From Vandiemenella viatica (taxonomy: Eukaryota > Arthropoda > Insecta > Orthoptera > Morabidae): a stretch of 64,000 nucleotides of DNA. Every line of letters starts with the position of its first letter. Within the stretch, counting starts at the first letter, position 1. The notes under the pieces are model-generated. The model searched no databases, was not told the DNA's origin, and was given only the letters and a program-made list of their open reading frames with translations. The stretch covers positions 37,638,947-37,702,946 of the forward strand of contig CM061918.1 of assembly GCA_031002005.1 (NCBI GenBank), written 5' to 3'. A program made the translations under genes and the position numbers. Positions 53,328-64,000 of this stretch are shown in pieces.

Positions 53328-54150
53328 ACTTTTGTCCTTCAAGAGTCAAAATTCCGAAAAATTTCGTTCTTAATTTATAATGTTGCCCGAGTGGAGGCAT
53401 AATCTTTCAAATGATACTTCATTTATCGATTTAGGTTAGGTATCAACGGACATAAATTGCTCGTAACAAAAAACACGGTATGGAAACAGTGATACTTTTG
53501 CCCCTTAAGGGCCAAATTCCGAAAAATTCATTTCTTAAAGTATGATGTGACAAAAGTGGAGACCTTAATCTCTAAAGTAATACCTCATTTGTCGATTTTG
53601 GTTAGATATCAAGGATGATAAATGGCTCGTGACAAAAAAAGATACACTATGGAAATAATGATACTTTTGCCCTTAAAGGGTCAAATTTCAAAAATTTATT
53701 TTCTTAAAACATGTTTTAACCATAGCGGAGTCCTTAATTTTAAAACGATACCTCATTAAACTATATCGGTTAGATATCATGTGAGATAAATGGCACGTGA
53801 CTGAAAAATGCGTTGTAGAAATATTGATATTTTCGCCCTTTAAGGATTGAATTCGGAAAAATTCCTGTAAGATATGTCGTCACCAAAGCGGAGATCTTAA
53901 TCTTTAAGATGATACTTCATTTATCGATTTCGGTTAGGAATATAGGGAGAGAAATGGATCGTGGTACAAAAAACAGCATTTCAGTAATATTAACTTTTTT
54001 GCTCTTTAAGGGTCGAATTTCAAAAAAATAATTTCATAGAATATGATGTGACCAAAGCGGATACCTCATTTATCGATTCCGGTTAGGTATGAAGGAAGAT
54101 AATGGCTCGTGAAAAAAAAAAAAACTTATAGAAATAATATATATGATCCG
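53328..54150 (+). repeat. Tandem array, five units of about 166 bp
   Basis: Unit starts (ACTTTTGCCCTTTAAGGG-type) at about 53328, 53494, 53663, 53829 and 53993. Each unit also has GTGACNAAAGYGGAG, CCTCATTTRTCGATTTNGGTTAG and a TGGCTCGTGACAAAAAA block. Units are diverged, so the array is old. Confidence 0.92.
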
Positions 54151-54237
54151 AGAAATCAACACATTATCAGCTTTTCTCCATTACAGTCATTATAATAGCT
54201 CTTATTAAGTTATTTTCGTTTACATATTTCATTCCTT

Positions 54238-54356
54238 CCAGGTGAAGCCTTCGATAGGAACCATCCCGGCAATCACCTAAAGTGACTACGGAAAACCACG
54301 GAAAACTGAAGTCAGGTTGGCCGGACAGGGATTTGAACCCCGGTCTTCCCGTCTAT
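54238..54356 (-). mobile_element. SINE-1-related fragment
   Basis: GGAACCATCCCGGCAATCACC, AACCACGGAAAACTGAAGTC, GGTTGGCCGGACAGGGATTT. Head truncated; the GGTTGGCCGG variant resembles the LINE version of the domain. Confidence 0.7.
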
Positions 54357-54419
54357 ACACGAAATTTATGAACAGGCCATACACAACTGACTGCGATAGA
54401 AAGAAAGCCTGAGTGACCG

Positions 54420-54625
54420 ATATAACATTACAGAGACGCACACACGCTATCCGTCTGTCAGTCACTGTTCGGTTTGTTTTCAAAACATCATGGCAAAATA
54501 GGATACTTTTTTCCGGATAAGTAACATATCTCCTTCCTGATGATGCGTAGTATTTCCTCGTCAAGTTTCATCAAAATCCTTTTAGTCGTGAAAACACAAC
54601 AAACAGACTGAGCAAATTAGTTTAG
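54420..54625 (+). repeat. RTE-like LINE tail fragment
   Basis: GCTATCCGTCTGTCAGTCAC, GGATACTTTTTTCCGG, CTCCTTCCTGATGATGCG, GTTTCATCAAAATCCTTTTA and AACAAACAGACTGAG; the same pattern as 62880-63020. Confidence 0.55.
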
Positions 54626-54629
54626 ATTG

Positions 54630-56290
54630 GATTGCTATATCTTACCTTCTCGATTCTCTGACAAAAGTATTGATGTATCTGCACCATGCAGTCCGTTTCG
54701 ACTATTTACGTTATGTGTATATGTCTGCGACACATTCAAACGATAGTCAACAAATTCTATAAAATCCGGCACCAACTTTCCTAATTGGCGATATTGTAGC
54801 TGCAGCTTTACGGCGATTTATTCAGAGTTTTTATCACCTGAGAAAAGTACCATCGCCAGTTAAGCTTGGATCCAATATCTAGGAGTTTTACCTCATAATA
54901 TTTAACAAGCCCTGCTATGAAACAGAAAAAAAACACCTTAACACGTCTCCCGAGAACATTAAATTAATACTGAACGAAGAGGAAAACTGCATTGCTATGC
55001 AGAATTTTTTTTTGGTTCATCAGTCTCTCAATTTGTTTGATGTAATCTTCCATTTCTCACTGTCTTGAACGTCAAATATTCATGAAATGAATCGCCGCTC
55101 TGCGTTTCATGTATCGATGCGACAAAACTATCACTCTAAAAAAATCGGTTGTGTTATAAAATTTGACGCTTTTAACAGTCGTCATATTTGTAAAATTCCA
55201 CTTACTTGGCGGTTTAGCGTTGTGACAATGTTGTTGCTACTGGGAACGCTTCGGCACCCAAGTTCCTCGGTGATATTTCGGACTGTTGTATCCGCTGTGA
55301 CGACTGGTTAAACCACCTCGTCGTTCACCTGCACACTGGGCGGATTGTTTTGGTTTTCCGCCAGAGAGAATATTGCATTTCCGGCAGCGAGTGTCAGCTA
55401 TTCCAGAGATGTTATTGTAGATCTTGGACTGCCCATGGAGGTAGGAATAGAGGGGAGACCAGGTGTCGCTTAAACTGTGAAGCAGCCTGTCTCCGGAGCC
55501 GCCATCTTCGTGAGTTCAAAACATTGGTCTGTTTTTCTTAAATTCTAATGTTTGTAGGTTATATCAATTAGGGTATTTATAAATGTGACTTCATTTTTAG
55601 TAATGCGATGATTAAAAACGAAGAAATTCTTCCGTTTTGTATACATTCCTTGTGTTTCTTGACCCTACCAATATGGCGACCTCCTACCCCACTCGGCGTC
55701 ACGTCGTTGTATGGAGAAGGTCCCTTACGTGGTCTCCTCTCCTTTCTTTGCTCCATGGGACTGCCGGCTAACAACACTTCCACATTTGACTTAATCCGTA
55801 ACCGCCATCTTTATTGAACTTCACCCCAAGAACTTCAGTAAAGACGAAGGTTAAGTTGTCTTGCAATCAGTGATTTTTTCACTCGTAGTGAAGGGGCACG
55901 ATATATCCTTGTGGATTTGCCGCCATAATCAGCGATGGTGTTGTCAAGCATTCAGCATCCCTCGTGATGTTGGAGTTCCCCGTTATATTATTAGCGTCTA
56001 CTAAGTTCCGTTGGCCGCTAAGTCAGGGCGCTGGGAATTTTCTCACAACCCGGACACCTTGCGGTTTGAGTTTCCTGCGCATCCGCAATACGGTACCTCA
56101 AGCTAACCAAGGATGAGTAGTGTAAGTAAGTCTCGACACCGTAATAATTAAAGCTCCGGCTGCAATTTTCCTATGGATTTCAAGAATTATTGTCCTAAAA
56201 ACTTTAATTACGAATTCCCTGTTACCTAATTCTTCATTTTACGAAATTTTAATTTTTTTTTCGTGTGAATTTCCTCGATGATTTATTCCA
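54630..56290. other. Unclassified DNA
   Basis: Moderate GC at 55200-55800 with several short frames (60-74 codons), none recognised. No repeat found. Confidence 0.35.
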
Positions 56291-56293
56291 GTT

Positions 56294-56983
56294 TGTAACA
56301 GCCTTCAAACCTATACATTAAATGTAATTGTGTTTTATGAAGCGTTTGTAGCAAGCTAGGGGTCGAGTGAGTATGATTTTGTATGTTTGCCTTGCAATTT
56401 ACTGTAAATCAGTTTAAATGGACTTTGTTTGATGAAAAGAAATTATGTAAATACCATTTAATATGTTTAAGGACAGAACTATGCAAGAGAAATTGATTAA
56501 ATGTTTGTATTCGAAGCGTTGAGGTGAGTTTCCATGTCTAAAGGACAATTTACGACAGCTTAAAATGATATATGTGGATAATTTTGCGTTTAAGTATCAT
56601 TAATATTCATTTATCGGCATTTCGTAATGATTGTGTATTGATTTTGATTGTTTTTAATATGTTTTAATTGTTTAAGTATTGTTGAAGTTCGAGAAATATC
56701 TGTAATATTCTGGATCTTTCTTTGAAACATATAAAGCGAGCGACAGAGACTCTCAGACAGTTTTAGAATAACGGTTTGGAGCGGACAGTTTTACGTTTAC
56801 TGTGAGAGTGTATGGCAGTATTGTCTTTGGAAGCACTATTGAATGTAATCGATGGAGCTTGTGTTTACATGTGACCACCATCTTGAAGTCCGATGTCTTA
56901 CGAGCAATAAAAACAAGTTAAACTTGAAACTGTATCGCGTACTAATTATTTTATATATAATTAACCTACGAGACACCTAATCA
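56294..56983 (+). mobile_element. Solo LTR, copy 3
   Basis: Begins TGTAACAGCCTTCAAACC and ends near CACCTAATCA; aligns with the minus-strand copies at 10892-11573 and 63139-63830. A TATA-like CATATAAAG lies near 56729 and AATAAAA near 56908. The flanks could be AGTT/AGTT if the last base is shared. No internal region follows. Confidence 0.8.
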
Positions 56984-56989
56984 GTTCCT

Positions 56990-57949
56990 GACTCTCTTAT
57001 CCATTTAAGAAATTTCTCCCTTACGTCAGGAACCAAGTACCAGTTTCTGGTCATGGTCATCTCTTCCTACTCTCTAATTCTGCTACCAATGTCAGTCCAA
57101 CAGCTATCACTAGGATTCTTTATGACCAAAGAAATAGAGAAAAATGTATGCAAATGTGACCTTAAAAACGGGTAAATATGACCTAAAAATAACAAAATAT
57201 GTCCAAAAATTTAAACTTACTATACATCAAAACATGTTCAAGTATACATTATTTATTTTGACTAGTAGGTCTAGCTTGTAACAGAATGACCAAATATGGG
57301 TCATTCCGTACATTTTTATATATAATATTTTGTATATTTTTATATATAAAAAGAATAAGAAAGGAATTTAGGGAGAGGATTGTCAGTGTTTGTGGGACCT
57401 GAGCTAGACGCGCCAGATTGTCGCGACAGGCCGGCGGCTGCCAGGGACAATGGACACCAGCTACCCTTTCTCACGCAGTTGGTCAAGCGTATAATCCCTT
57501 GGCTCCGGGGAAACTGTACACTGGGGTGAATAAACTATCCAAGCCACAGGTCTACGGACGGGCAGTTTGGAGGTCACAGGTGACGAATAAGTCCGAGGCT
57601 ATCCCGAGTTCGCACGAATCGAGAAAGACAAGGTTCGCCTATCGTGACAGCCGGAAGGAGGAGCTTAAAAATGGCAGAACCAATCGAGAGAGACTATCCT
57701 TTGCATTTTGTAATGCCGGTGTATTTTTTCTCTATGTAAACCACGAGCGACGGGAGGAGGCTTTTTCCGGCGGACGCTAGAGGGGACTTGACTCCGAGCC
57801 TTCAGACTGGAAGGAGCGGATCTTCCGAAGCTGGAGATCGCTCCGTCTTGGCATCGAACCTGAGGGTCAATAAGCGAGTCTTGTACAGTGAGGTCGCTGT
57901 GCACGCATCCAGTACGCTTGCTGACGGACGTGGTGCATTGTCCGCTATA
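56990..57949. other. AT-rich then GC-rich DNA, no gene assigned
   Basis: 57420-57950 is GC-rich with a 120-codon frame (57418-57780) of no known family. It may be part of an LTR whose other part follows the hAT insertion. Confidence 0.35.
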
Positions 57950-57957
57950 GCCAAGGG

Positions 57958-59428
57958 TAGTGTTGTAAAAAAAACGGTTTTTTTCTGGCTTGAAAAAAAA
58001 ACATGAAAAAAAAACTTTGAAAAAAAAACATGTTTTTTTTTTGGAACACGTTTTTTTTCACAACTACTAAATCTCAAATTTGTAAGGCAGTTATAGTTTA
58101 AAATGACTGTTTTAGAGTTTATTCTAAGTACTTATCTTAGTTTAAAATCTACTGTATTTTTCTGGTTCAGTAGGAAAAAAAATTGAAATATTGGCAAAAT
58201 TGACTGAAATTTTCTTTATGAACTGGGAATTCCCGAAGAGACTAGGTTGCGCGAGAAGGAATCCCCATTCCCCATTGTTTGGATTGCTACTTGCTATTTG
58301 AAATAGTGCTGCCAACCCTACAAAATTACCTACAGATCTTTTTAAAAAAAAAGGAATTTAAAATTTATCCAGTTTTTTGCCTCTTTTTATTACTTATTAG
58401 GCTTTCCTTATATTCGTATACTTGTTAACTCTCAGAGTATAGTGGTACTGACTCATTAGATTTTCAGTAAGGGAGCGTGCATAAACCACATAGCTCCATT
58501 TTGGCCTCCTGTGAACCCCCCCTCCTCCCCCACGTAGCCATACGTGGCTTTTGCCTCCCCCCCCCCCCCCCCCCGCTCAAGTAGCACGTAGCTTTCTTCC
58601 CTTTTGATTCCAGATTTTGTACTGTTTTCTCTTGTCAGACTATTCTAAATTACATACGGATATAATTAACTGAGGGAAATAAATACATGCTGTTGTGAGT
58701 TCAGTTCCTCATTTTAACTGTGAAAAATGTTACGAAAGGAAAGTTACGTGGCCTGGATAGGAACCCCCCCCCTCTCCCCACGTAGCCCAGCGTAGCCTTC
58801 CAGCTAACCCCTCCTCCCTCTGGACCGAGCCACGTAGTTTGTGCACGGTCCCTAATTATGAATCGTTTCCTTGCAACCGTTGGTGTAAACAAACGATTGA
58901 AAAGAAGTAAAGCTCCTATTTTGTATGATAATAGATTTTAATTCAAACTTAAAAGACCGTAACACAGAATTATCAGCACAGTCTTTATGCACAGTGTGTA
59001 CTTTGCTCACTATTTAAAATTGCAATTTCAAAATCTTTTGCGTACAATACAAGAACAACCAGTAAAAGAAAATTTAACTATTTCTGAAGTTAGAGGAGAC
59101 AGAAGAAGAGATAGAAAATTCCGGCACCGATCGAACTAGTGTTGGTAGTGCTGATACTAGTGAATATGGTACTGACATAGAGGATGAATAAAATTATGTT
59201 ACCTATATAGATACATTTATGAATCATTATGTGAGACATTATATGATTCAGTAAGACTTAAAACACACTTGTAAAATGGAAGTTCCTTAAATAAAAAATT
59301 TATCAAATATATTGTTTTCTGAAAGAAAAAAAATTAGAAAAAAAACAAAATTTAGAAAAAAAACACGGGTGCTAGGTTTTTTTTTTCACAAAGCTGAAAT
59401 TTTTATTTTTTTTCAGTTTGCAACACTA
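57958..59428. mobile_element. Non-autonomous hAT element with nested MITE
   Basis: Ends TAGTGTTGTAAA and TTTGCAACACTA. Perfect 8-bp target duplication GCCAAGGG (57950-57957 and 59429-59436). Both ends have long A/T runs. An acidic frame LEETEEEIENSGTD near 59085-59190 may be the end of a lost transposase. A family A MITE sits inside. Confidence 0.9.
58471..58852. mobile_element. MITE family A copy 4, nested in hAT
   Basis: GGGAGCGTGCATAAACCACA at the left and CACGTAGTTTGTGCACGGTCC at the right. TAA at 58468-58470 and 58853-58855. This uninterrupted copy shows the layout of copy 1 at 18233. Confidence 0.9.
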
Positions 59429-59436
59429 GCCAAGGG

Positions 59437-60730
59437 GCTATAGTAATTCCGCCGTCGCGGGAAATACATTGCCGTCACAGTAATAATTCTACAGTGCAGT
59501 GTGGTACTTTTATTCGGTCATTGAGTACAGCCCTGTAACGACCACTGAATGATTAGGAGTTCTCCCACCCCCAAATATTGAGCTAGCTGGGGCAGGACTT
59601 TCCTAAAGCCACACTTGGTGGATAATTTAAATTATCCTGGCGCCCGGCATTTGAGATCGGATACAGTTAATGTCAATACTGTATTTGATTTATGGTTCCC
59701 GACCATTGTGAAGGGAACTTTCATTTAAAAAAATCAAGTGTGAAGCTTTCTTGCTTGCCAATTAACATTGGGAGTTTGTTTCAAGATTAATTTTAAAAGT
59801 GGTTGTGTTTTAATGCTTTGTTTATTTGTTAATATGTTGGCAATTGTAAGAAGAGGCTTTGCATAGTTCTTTTTATCATATTTCAATGTGTCAATGTTAA
59901 CGATAAATAAGCCTCGCCTGTACGCCATTATGAGTACCCAATAAATTAGCAGCCTAGGGTTTCTTTTAATTGTAAAAAGAAGTAAAAGGTTCTCACCCTT
60001 AACTCCCAACCGCACATACCGCTACAAGCTTTGCTTTCATGAAAACAGCATAATTTGCTTCCGTGCACTCACGGCATCAATGGGAAATTAAATTTTAAAT
60101 CGCTTTGTTGAAACCACTTTAAACTCACATAATTTACAGAAAAGAACTCTTTCATCTGTACTTAAATTCTCCTCTTCAAATTCCTTTACGTAGCTCCATA
60201 ACTGCGCACTTTCAGAAAAATTTATTTTCGGCATGGCGGCACGTACTCACTGATCCACTGCAGATTTAACACTGGATTATTTTCAAAAGTATTGGCGACA
60301 ATGAGACATTGTCACAGGCTTGTTGCTGCTGCTGTTGCAGTGTCGATATTAAAAGGAGGGCAGAACATTAACGTTTAGAGTGACAATAATACATAACTTT
60401 AATTCTTGATTAGTGAATTCTGACCAATTCAGAGACAATTAGTTTTGTTTTTTCCTCAAATGTATAATAGGAGTCTAGTTCTGTAAATAATGATCTTAAT
60501 TTCTTCTCATCCATAACTTCCCGGTACTAAAAACAATTACCAGATTTTTCCTCAAAATATGATCAAATGACCATAAATACTATCGTAATATAACCAAAAC
60601 TAGGAAGATGGTCTGCATACTGCATATGCTTTTAAATGCTATATAAAATAAATTTAAATATCAGAAACGTTTAATCAGTGTTTAATTCAACATTAAAACT
60701 CGTAAAGAAGGCAGGAAAAATATGACTTGT
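59437..60730. other. Unclassified DNA with a PBS-like site
   Basis: TGGCGCCCGGCATTTGAG at 59638 resembles a retroelement primer-binding site, but no gag or LTR end is clear around it. The rest is AT-rich. Confidence 0.3.
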
Positions 60731-60739
60731 CATAAAGAT

Positions 60740-61075
60740 CCTAATCCTAGTTATCACTAACCATTGCCTTGTACACTCCCGGCATTCTCATCACCTATCT
60801 CCTGTTTTCTAATGACTCTCAATCAATTTCCTTTATCATATCGGTTCCTGATTGCTTTCTGCAGTAAGTTCCTCTTTTATGCCCTCTTCGGCTCCCATAT
60901 TTAATGTCTTGGGTCTGTCCAAGGTTTCCTGACCAAACTCTCATATCTCTGTGTCATCCTCCTCTGCAGTAAAATCAATATTCGAAACTGTCTCTCTTTC
61001 GTCAATAATATCAAATTCATGCCAAGATATTTAATGTCCTCAACAAACAATTTTTCGTCAATCCCAATTTAAAAA
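60740..61075 (-). pseudogene. Unclassified open segment, possible LINE scrap
   Basis: One minus frame reads DIKYLGMNL, reminiscent of the LINE K-Y-L-G block; another reads EFDIIDERETVSNIDFTAEE and continues acidic for about 60 codons with one stop. The two readings conflict, so the assignment is open. Confidence 0.25.
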
Positions 61076-61244
61076 AAGAAACCTTTATATTTCTATATTT
61101 CTACATGTGTATTTGATGTATTACATTTGAGGTTGGACACGGTCGCTAAAGGTGGATGAATCAGCAATTATCGACGTCTGGGTGAAAAAATAACTGACAA
61201 AAGAATTTCAAATAAATATAAAGCAGAGAAAGATAAAAGCCTTC

Positions 61245-61720
61245 AAATGAAGTAGATATTGTAGCAACAATGGAAGACCGAATATAAAAATACGATCGGA
61301 TGTAATAGGAGTAGTAAACGAATTTGTTACGTTGGTAGTAAAATTTCAACTGATGGACGATGCGCGATTCGCGGGAATAGCACTGGTGAAACGAGCTTAC
61401 TTGAAAAATGTAAATCTTTTGGTTTCGAATGTTGAACTAGGACTTGGGTAGTATTGTTTATAACTTTATGTATGGAACAAGGAATTAAGGACAGAAAAAA
61501 GGAAAATTGAAGCATTTGGAAAGAGGTGCTATAGGCAAGCGGACATGGTACAAAAAGAACGTGGTTTGGAAATGATGTGCGAGAAAACAAGTTTATGGAA
61601 GAGTCTGACAAAAAGAAGAGACAGAATGGTGAGTACCATTTTTATGACATGCGGGATTGCTTTGTCTGTTACTGGAGGGAACGGTCGAAGTTTAGAACTG
61701 TAGAAACAGATAGTGTCAGT
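61245..61720 (+). pseudogene. Decayed endonuclease-reverse-transcriptase LINE 3' end
   Basis: The DNA follows 22480-22930 block by block: GATCGGATG, GTTACGTTGGTAGTAAAATTTC, CAACTGATGGACG, GAAAATTGAAGCATTTGG, AAAAAGAAGAGACAGAATGG and the GGAGGGAACGGTCG end. Many indels. Confidence 0.82.
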
Positions 61721-61724
61721 TAAG

Positions 61725-62685
61725 ACACATGCGTGGTTAATTTCGCTACAGGAATAGAACAAAAAAGTTCAGCAGACTTATATTGGTAGACATGGCTGTG
61801 AGGTGTGGTGAAACGCCTCCTAAAGGCACGCATTTTTTCCATCGAGGAGTTGTATCCAGTAATGCCAGCTGCATCAAGTTCTTGACAGTATGAAGCGATA
61901 TTCTCAAAATATAAGAACCATTATTCGTTAAATTACTGCAAAGTAATGTTTACTGTTTTGTCGAGTATCGATTGAAATTTGTTTCGCGAAGATCGAATGA
62001 CATCCTTTTAAATGAAAAGCCGTTCCCACTTATTATTATTTTCATATACTTTTTACATAAAGCGACATTTTGTTCAATATGAGTACCATTGGTGCTGTTG
62101 CAAAATTTCCATTTCTGACTTCAGAGAAATTTGGAGGTATAGATCGAAAATACTTCCGATTTTAATGAAACAACGTAAAAAGATTCCAGAAGAGTTAAGT
62201 GCTAGGAGCGAGGTGGCCATAAATCTCAAACTGCTGCGATGTGGTACACTACATCACCGGCTTCTTGTTAGTCTCTGGAATGAAAAACTTTCGATCATAG
62301 TCAGAGAGACATATATATGATGACCGGACTCGAAGTCAAGTCGCCCAAGTATTAGTCAGGACTGAGCTACATTGTGTTTCGTGTTCAACGGCAACGAGAA
62401 TATCTCGGAAACTCATTTCATGGAACGCCTGCACCAGTGGCATGGCGTTCTCTTGAATACATACGAGAGAAATTTTGCTGTAGCAAGTGTGACGGTTTAG
62501 TAGAGTGTGTTGCGGTGTCTATGAGGAGAGTCCTTGAGTGTACAGCGCGCACCTGCAGGAACTCCAACAACGCTCTCTGTTGTCCTTGATAGCAGACCTC
62601 CATACTAATAACACAATCAAATTGGGATCACACCACTAACAAGCAATAATGAATCAAACACAATCTTATCATTTGTTGTGAATCA
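61725..62685. other. Unclassified DNA
   Basis: Contains the first unit of the 62006/63917 repeat. No gene. Confidence 0.4.
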
Positions 62686-62692
62686 ACGCTGT

Positions 62693-62778
62693 GTCCTTGC
62701 AGTCGAGAGGACGCAGGTTCAGATTTCGGTTTTCCATGCTTTCCCGAAATAACTCAGACAAATGCCTTCTTCAACGTG
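62693..62778 (+). mobile_element. SINE-1 fragment
   Basis: CGAGAGGACGCAGGTTCAGA, then TTCGGTTTTCCATGCTTTCC and CAAATGCCTTCTTC; head end and part of the central domain. Confidence 0.7.
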
Positions 62779-62859
62779 GTACAAACCGAAACTGATTACG
62801 CTTTCGGTGTCGTCGTACTTTCCAATATCTTTTACTTTATGTATAAACTATCTGTTACC

Positions 62860-63025
62860 CGTGACTTCGAACGCTTTGATCTACACACGCTATCCGTCTG
62901 TCTGTCACCGATCGGTAATCCCGAAAAAAGTATCCTATGTCCTTCCTAAATGATACGAAGTATTTATTTGTTAAATTTTATCAATTCTGGTTTAGCCGTT
63001 TTAATCATAAAGATGTAACAAACTG
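62860..63025 (+). repeat. RTE-like LINE tail fragment
   Basis: TACCCGTGACTTCGAACGC, AAAAAGTATCCTATGTCCTT, AATTTTATCAATTCTGGTTT, AGCCGTTTTAATCATAAAG and GTAACAAAC; the usual insect RTE 3' end pattern. Confidence 0.6.
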
Positions 63026-63138
63026 GCTTTTGCATTTCTTCTTTCATCGATGTTTCTTTCTTGTTTTCTTCTAATATTTTTTAGTTTGTATTTTATTCCC
63101 TTTCGTATTGACCGTGTATAATAATAGTTTTTTCTTTC

Positions 63139-63830
63139 TGTTAGTCAGATTCTTCGTGGTTTTATTAATACGGTAATTAAGTAGTCCACGATGTATTTCA
63201 GTTTAGACGTGTTTTTTTTATTCTCAAACACGATGTCAACGATACAGCTTACATGCATTCATACAATCCAGAGATTGCATACTACACATTTTCCACAGAC
63301 AATACAGTACTTCGCTGGCGTAAATTGAGTCTGTTTAAACTACTACTGTCCTTCTGCTGATTTCTTTATATAGGATCTATCGAAATTTCTAGAACTCTTA
63401 AAAAGCTTCCGTCAGATATTTCTCGAACATTAAAAATTGCTTAAACAATTGAAACATATTACAAACAAACAGAATTAATACATTATCATTTACAATCGTT
63501 ACAAAATGGTCAGAAATAGAAATTAAAGCTACTTAAACACAAAATTAATCACAGAAATCATTTTAAACTGTAGTAAATTTTTCTTTAGACATCGTAACTT
63601 GCCTTAATACCTGGAATTACACGCATTTAAGCAATTGTCTTGCACATTTCTGTTCTTAAACATATTAAATGGCCTCCAAATAATTCTTTTCATAAAACAA
63701 AGTCTATATACACTGATTTACAGGAAATTGTGAAACAAACATACAGGATCATATTCAACCAAACTCTAGCTTACTATAAGTGATTCACAAAATACAATTA
63801 CATTTAATTTTAGGTTTGAGGGCTGTTACA
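63139..63830 (-). mobile_element. Solo LTR, copy 2
   Basis: Minus strand begins TGTAACAGCCCTCAAACC and ends CTGACTAACA, with CTATATAAAGAAATC as a TATA-like site and AATAAAA near the end. Clear match to 10892-11573. The 4-bp flanks (TTTC and AGTT) do not match, so it may be older, rearranged or part of a larger element beyond the window. Confidence 0.82.
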
Positions 63831-64000
63831 AGTTCTCTCTTCTTTATTTTGTTTCGTCACTTTCCGTCATAGTTTCATCATCTGTCACAGAGATAAAATT
63901 GACCAGCAAAATAGTTCTTTTTAAATGAAAAAGCCGTTCCCATTTATTATTATTTTAATACTTTTTTACATAATGCGTCTCATATTTTACATCTAAGTGA

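Larger units (their letters stand above)
62006..63980. repeat. Direct repeat flanking the last LTR
   Basis: TTTAAATGAAAAGCCGTTCCC and ATTATTATTTT at 62006-62072 recur at about 63919-63978. The two copies bracket the RTE-like tail and the solo LTR. Confidence 0.8.

Noticed and set aside
53328..54150. CRISPR array
   Set aside because: Units are contiguous diverged tandem repeats without unique spacers, in a eukaryotic sequence.
57802..58077. Lys/Phe-rich frames
   Set aside because: Arise from A/T runs at the hAT end.
59638..59656. Primer-binding site of a full LTR retrotransposon
   Set aside because: The motif fits, but no LTR end, gag or pol is visible around it; kept only as a note.
60740..61075. 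Definite LINE reverse transcriptase
   Set aside because: Only a K-Y-L-G-like block supports it and a different frame is more open.

Overview
This is an intron- or intergenic-type stretch of a large, AT-rich arthropod genome. No intact host protein gene, rRNA or functional tRNA gene could be supported. Almost everything recognisable is transposable-element debris at different stages of decay. The mix is tRNA-derived SINEs with a conserved central domain, LINEs of the insect endonuclease-reverse-transcriptase and CR1/L2-like types, Tc1-like elements with GAAGAGCCAAAGAAACTGG ends, hAT elements and PIF/Harbinger-like MITEs. It suggests an insect, probably a polyneopteran (locust, cricket or stick-insect type); that is inference, not shown by any single-copy gene.

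Layout. 1-839 is a near-identical copy of 22921-23764 and abuts an exactly 1000-N gap (840-1839). 1840-7950 holds a decayed gag-only LTR-type element (coiled-coil gag about 2145-3594, gag-core-like segment about 4797-5130). 8.1-12.1 kb has LINE scraps, a dispersed repeat and a solo LTR with a 4-bp target duplication. 12181-14590 is a Tc1-like DD36E-type element split by a 1.16-kb insertion. 15-19.6 kb holds RTE-like tails, SINEs, a Harbinger transposase remnant and nested GC-rich MITEs. 20.6-23.1 kb is LINE material with an internal tandem duplication, followed by GC-richer unclassified DNA to about 25.9 kb. 25.9-27.3 kb has two inverted-repeat insertions carrying hammerhead-ribozyme-like motifs. 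27.4-38.7 kb is a patchwork of LINE 5' and 3' ends, nested SINEs, MITEs, a pogo-like MITE and Tc1/mariner fragments. 38.7-42.1 kb has a local tandem duplication and dispersed repeats. 42585-45093 is a complete hAT element with terminal repeats, a perfect 8-bp target duplication and a broken ZBED-type transposase. 45.8-52.3 kb is SINE-rich with a CR1/L2-like LINE, a long-arm fold-back element and a CpG-rich MITE. 53328-54150 is a five-unit tandem array of about 166 bp. 56.3-63.8 kb has two more solo LTRs, a second hAT with a MITE nested inside it, and LINE scraps.

The elements interact only as parasites and hosts of one another: LINEs presumably mobilise the SINEs, autonomous Harbinger and hAT elements mobilise MITEs, and many insert into each other. 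The most interesting signals are the paired hammerhead-like motifs, the 60-bp domain shared between a LINE 3' UTR and the main SINE family, the Harbinger-like MITE nest beside a Harbinger transposase relic, a candidate recursive splice site at 19686-19694, and the duplicated contig end beside the gap.
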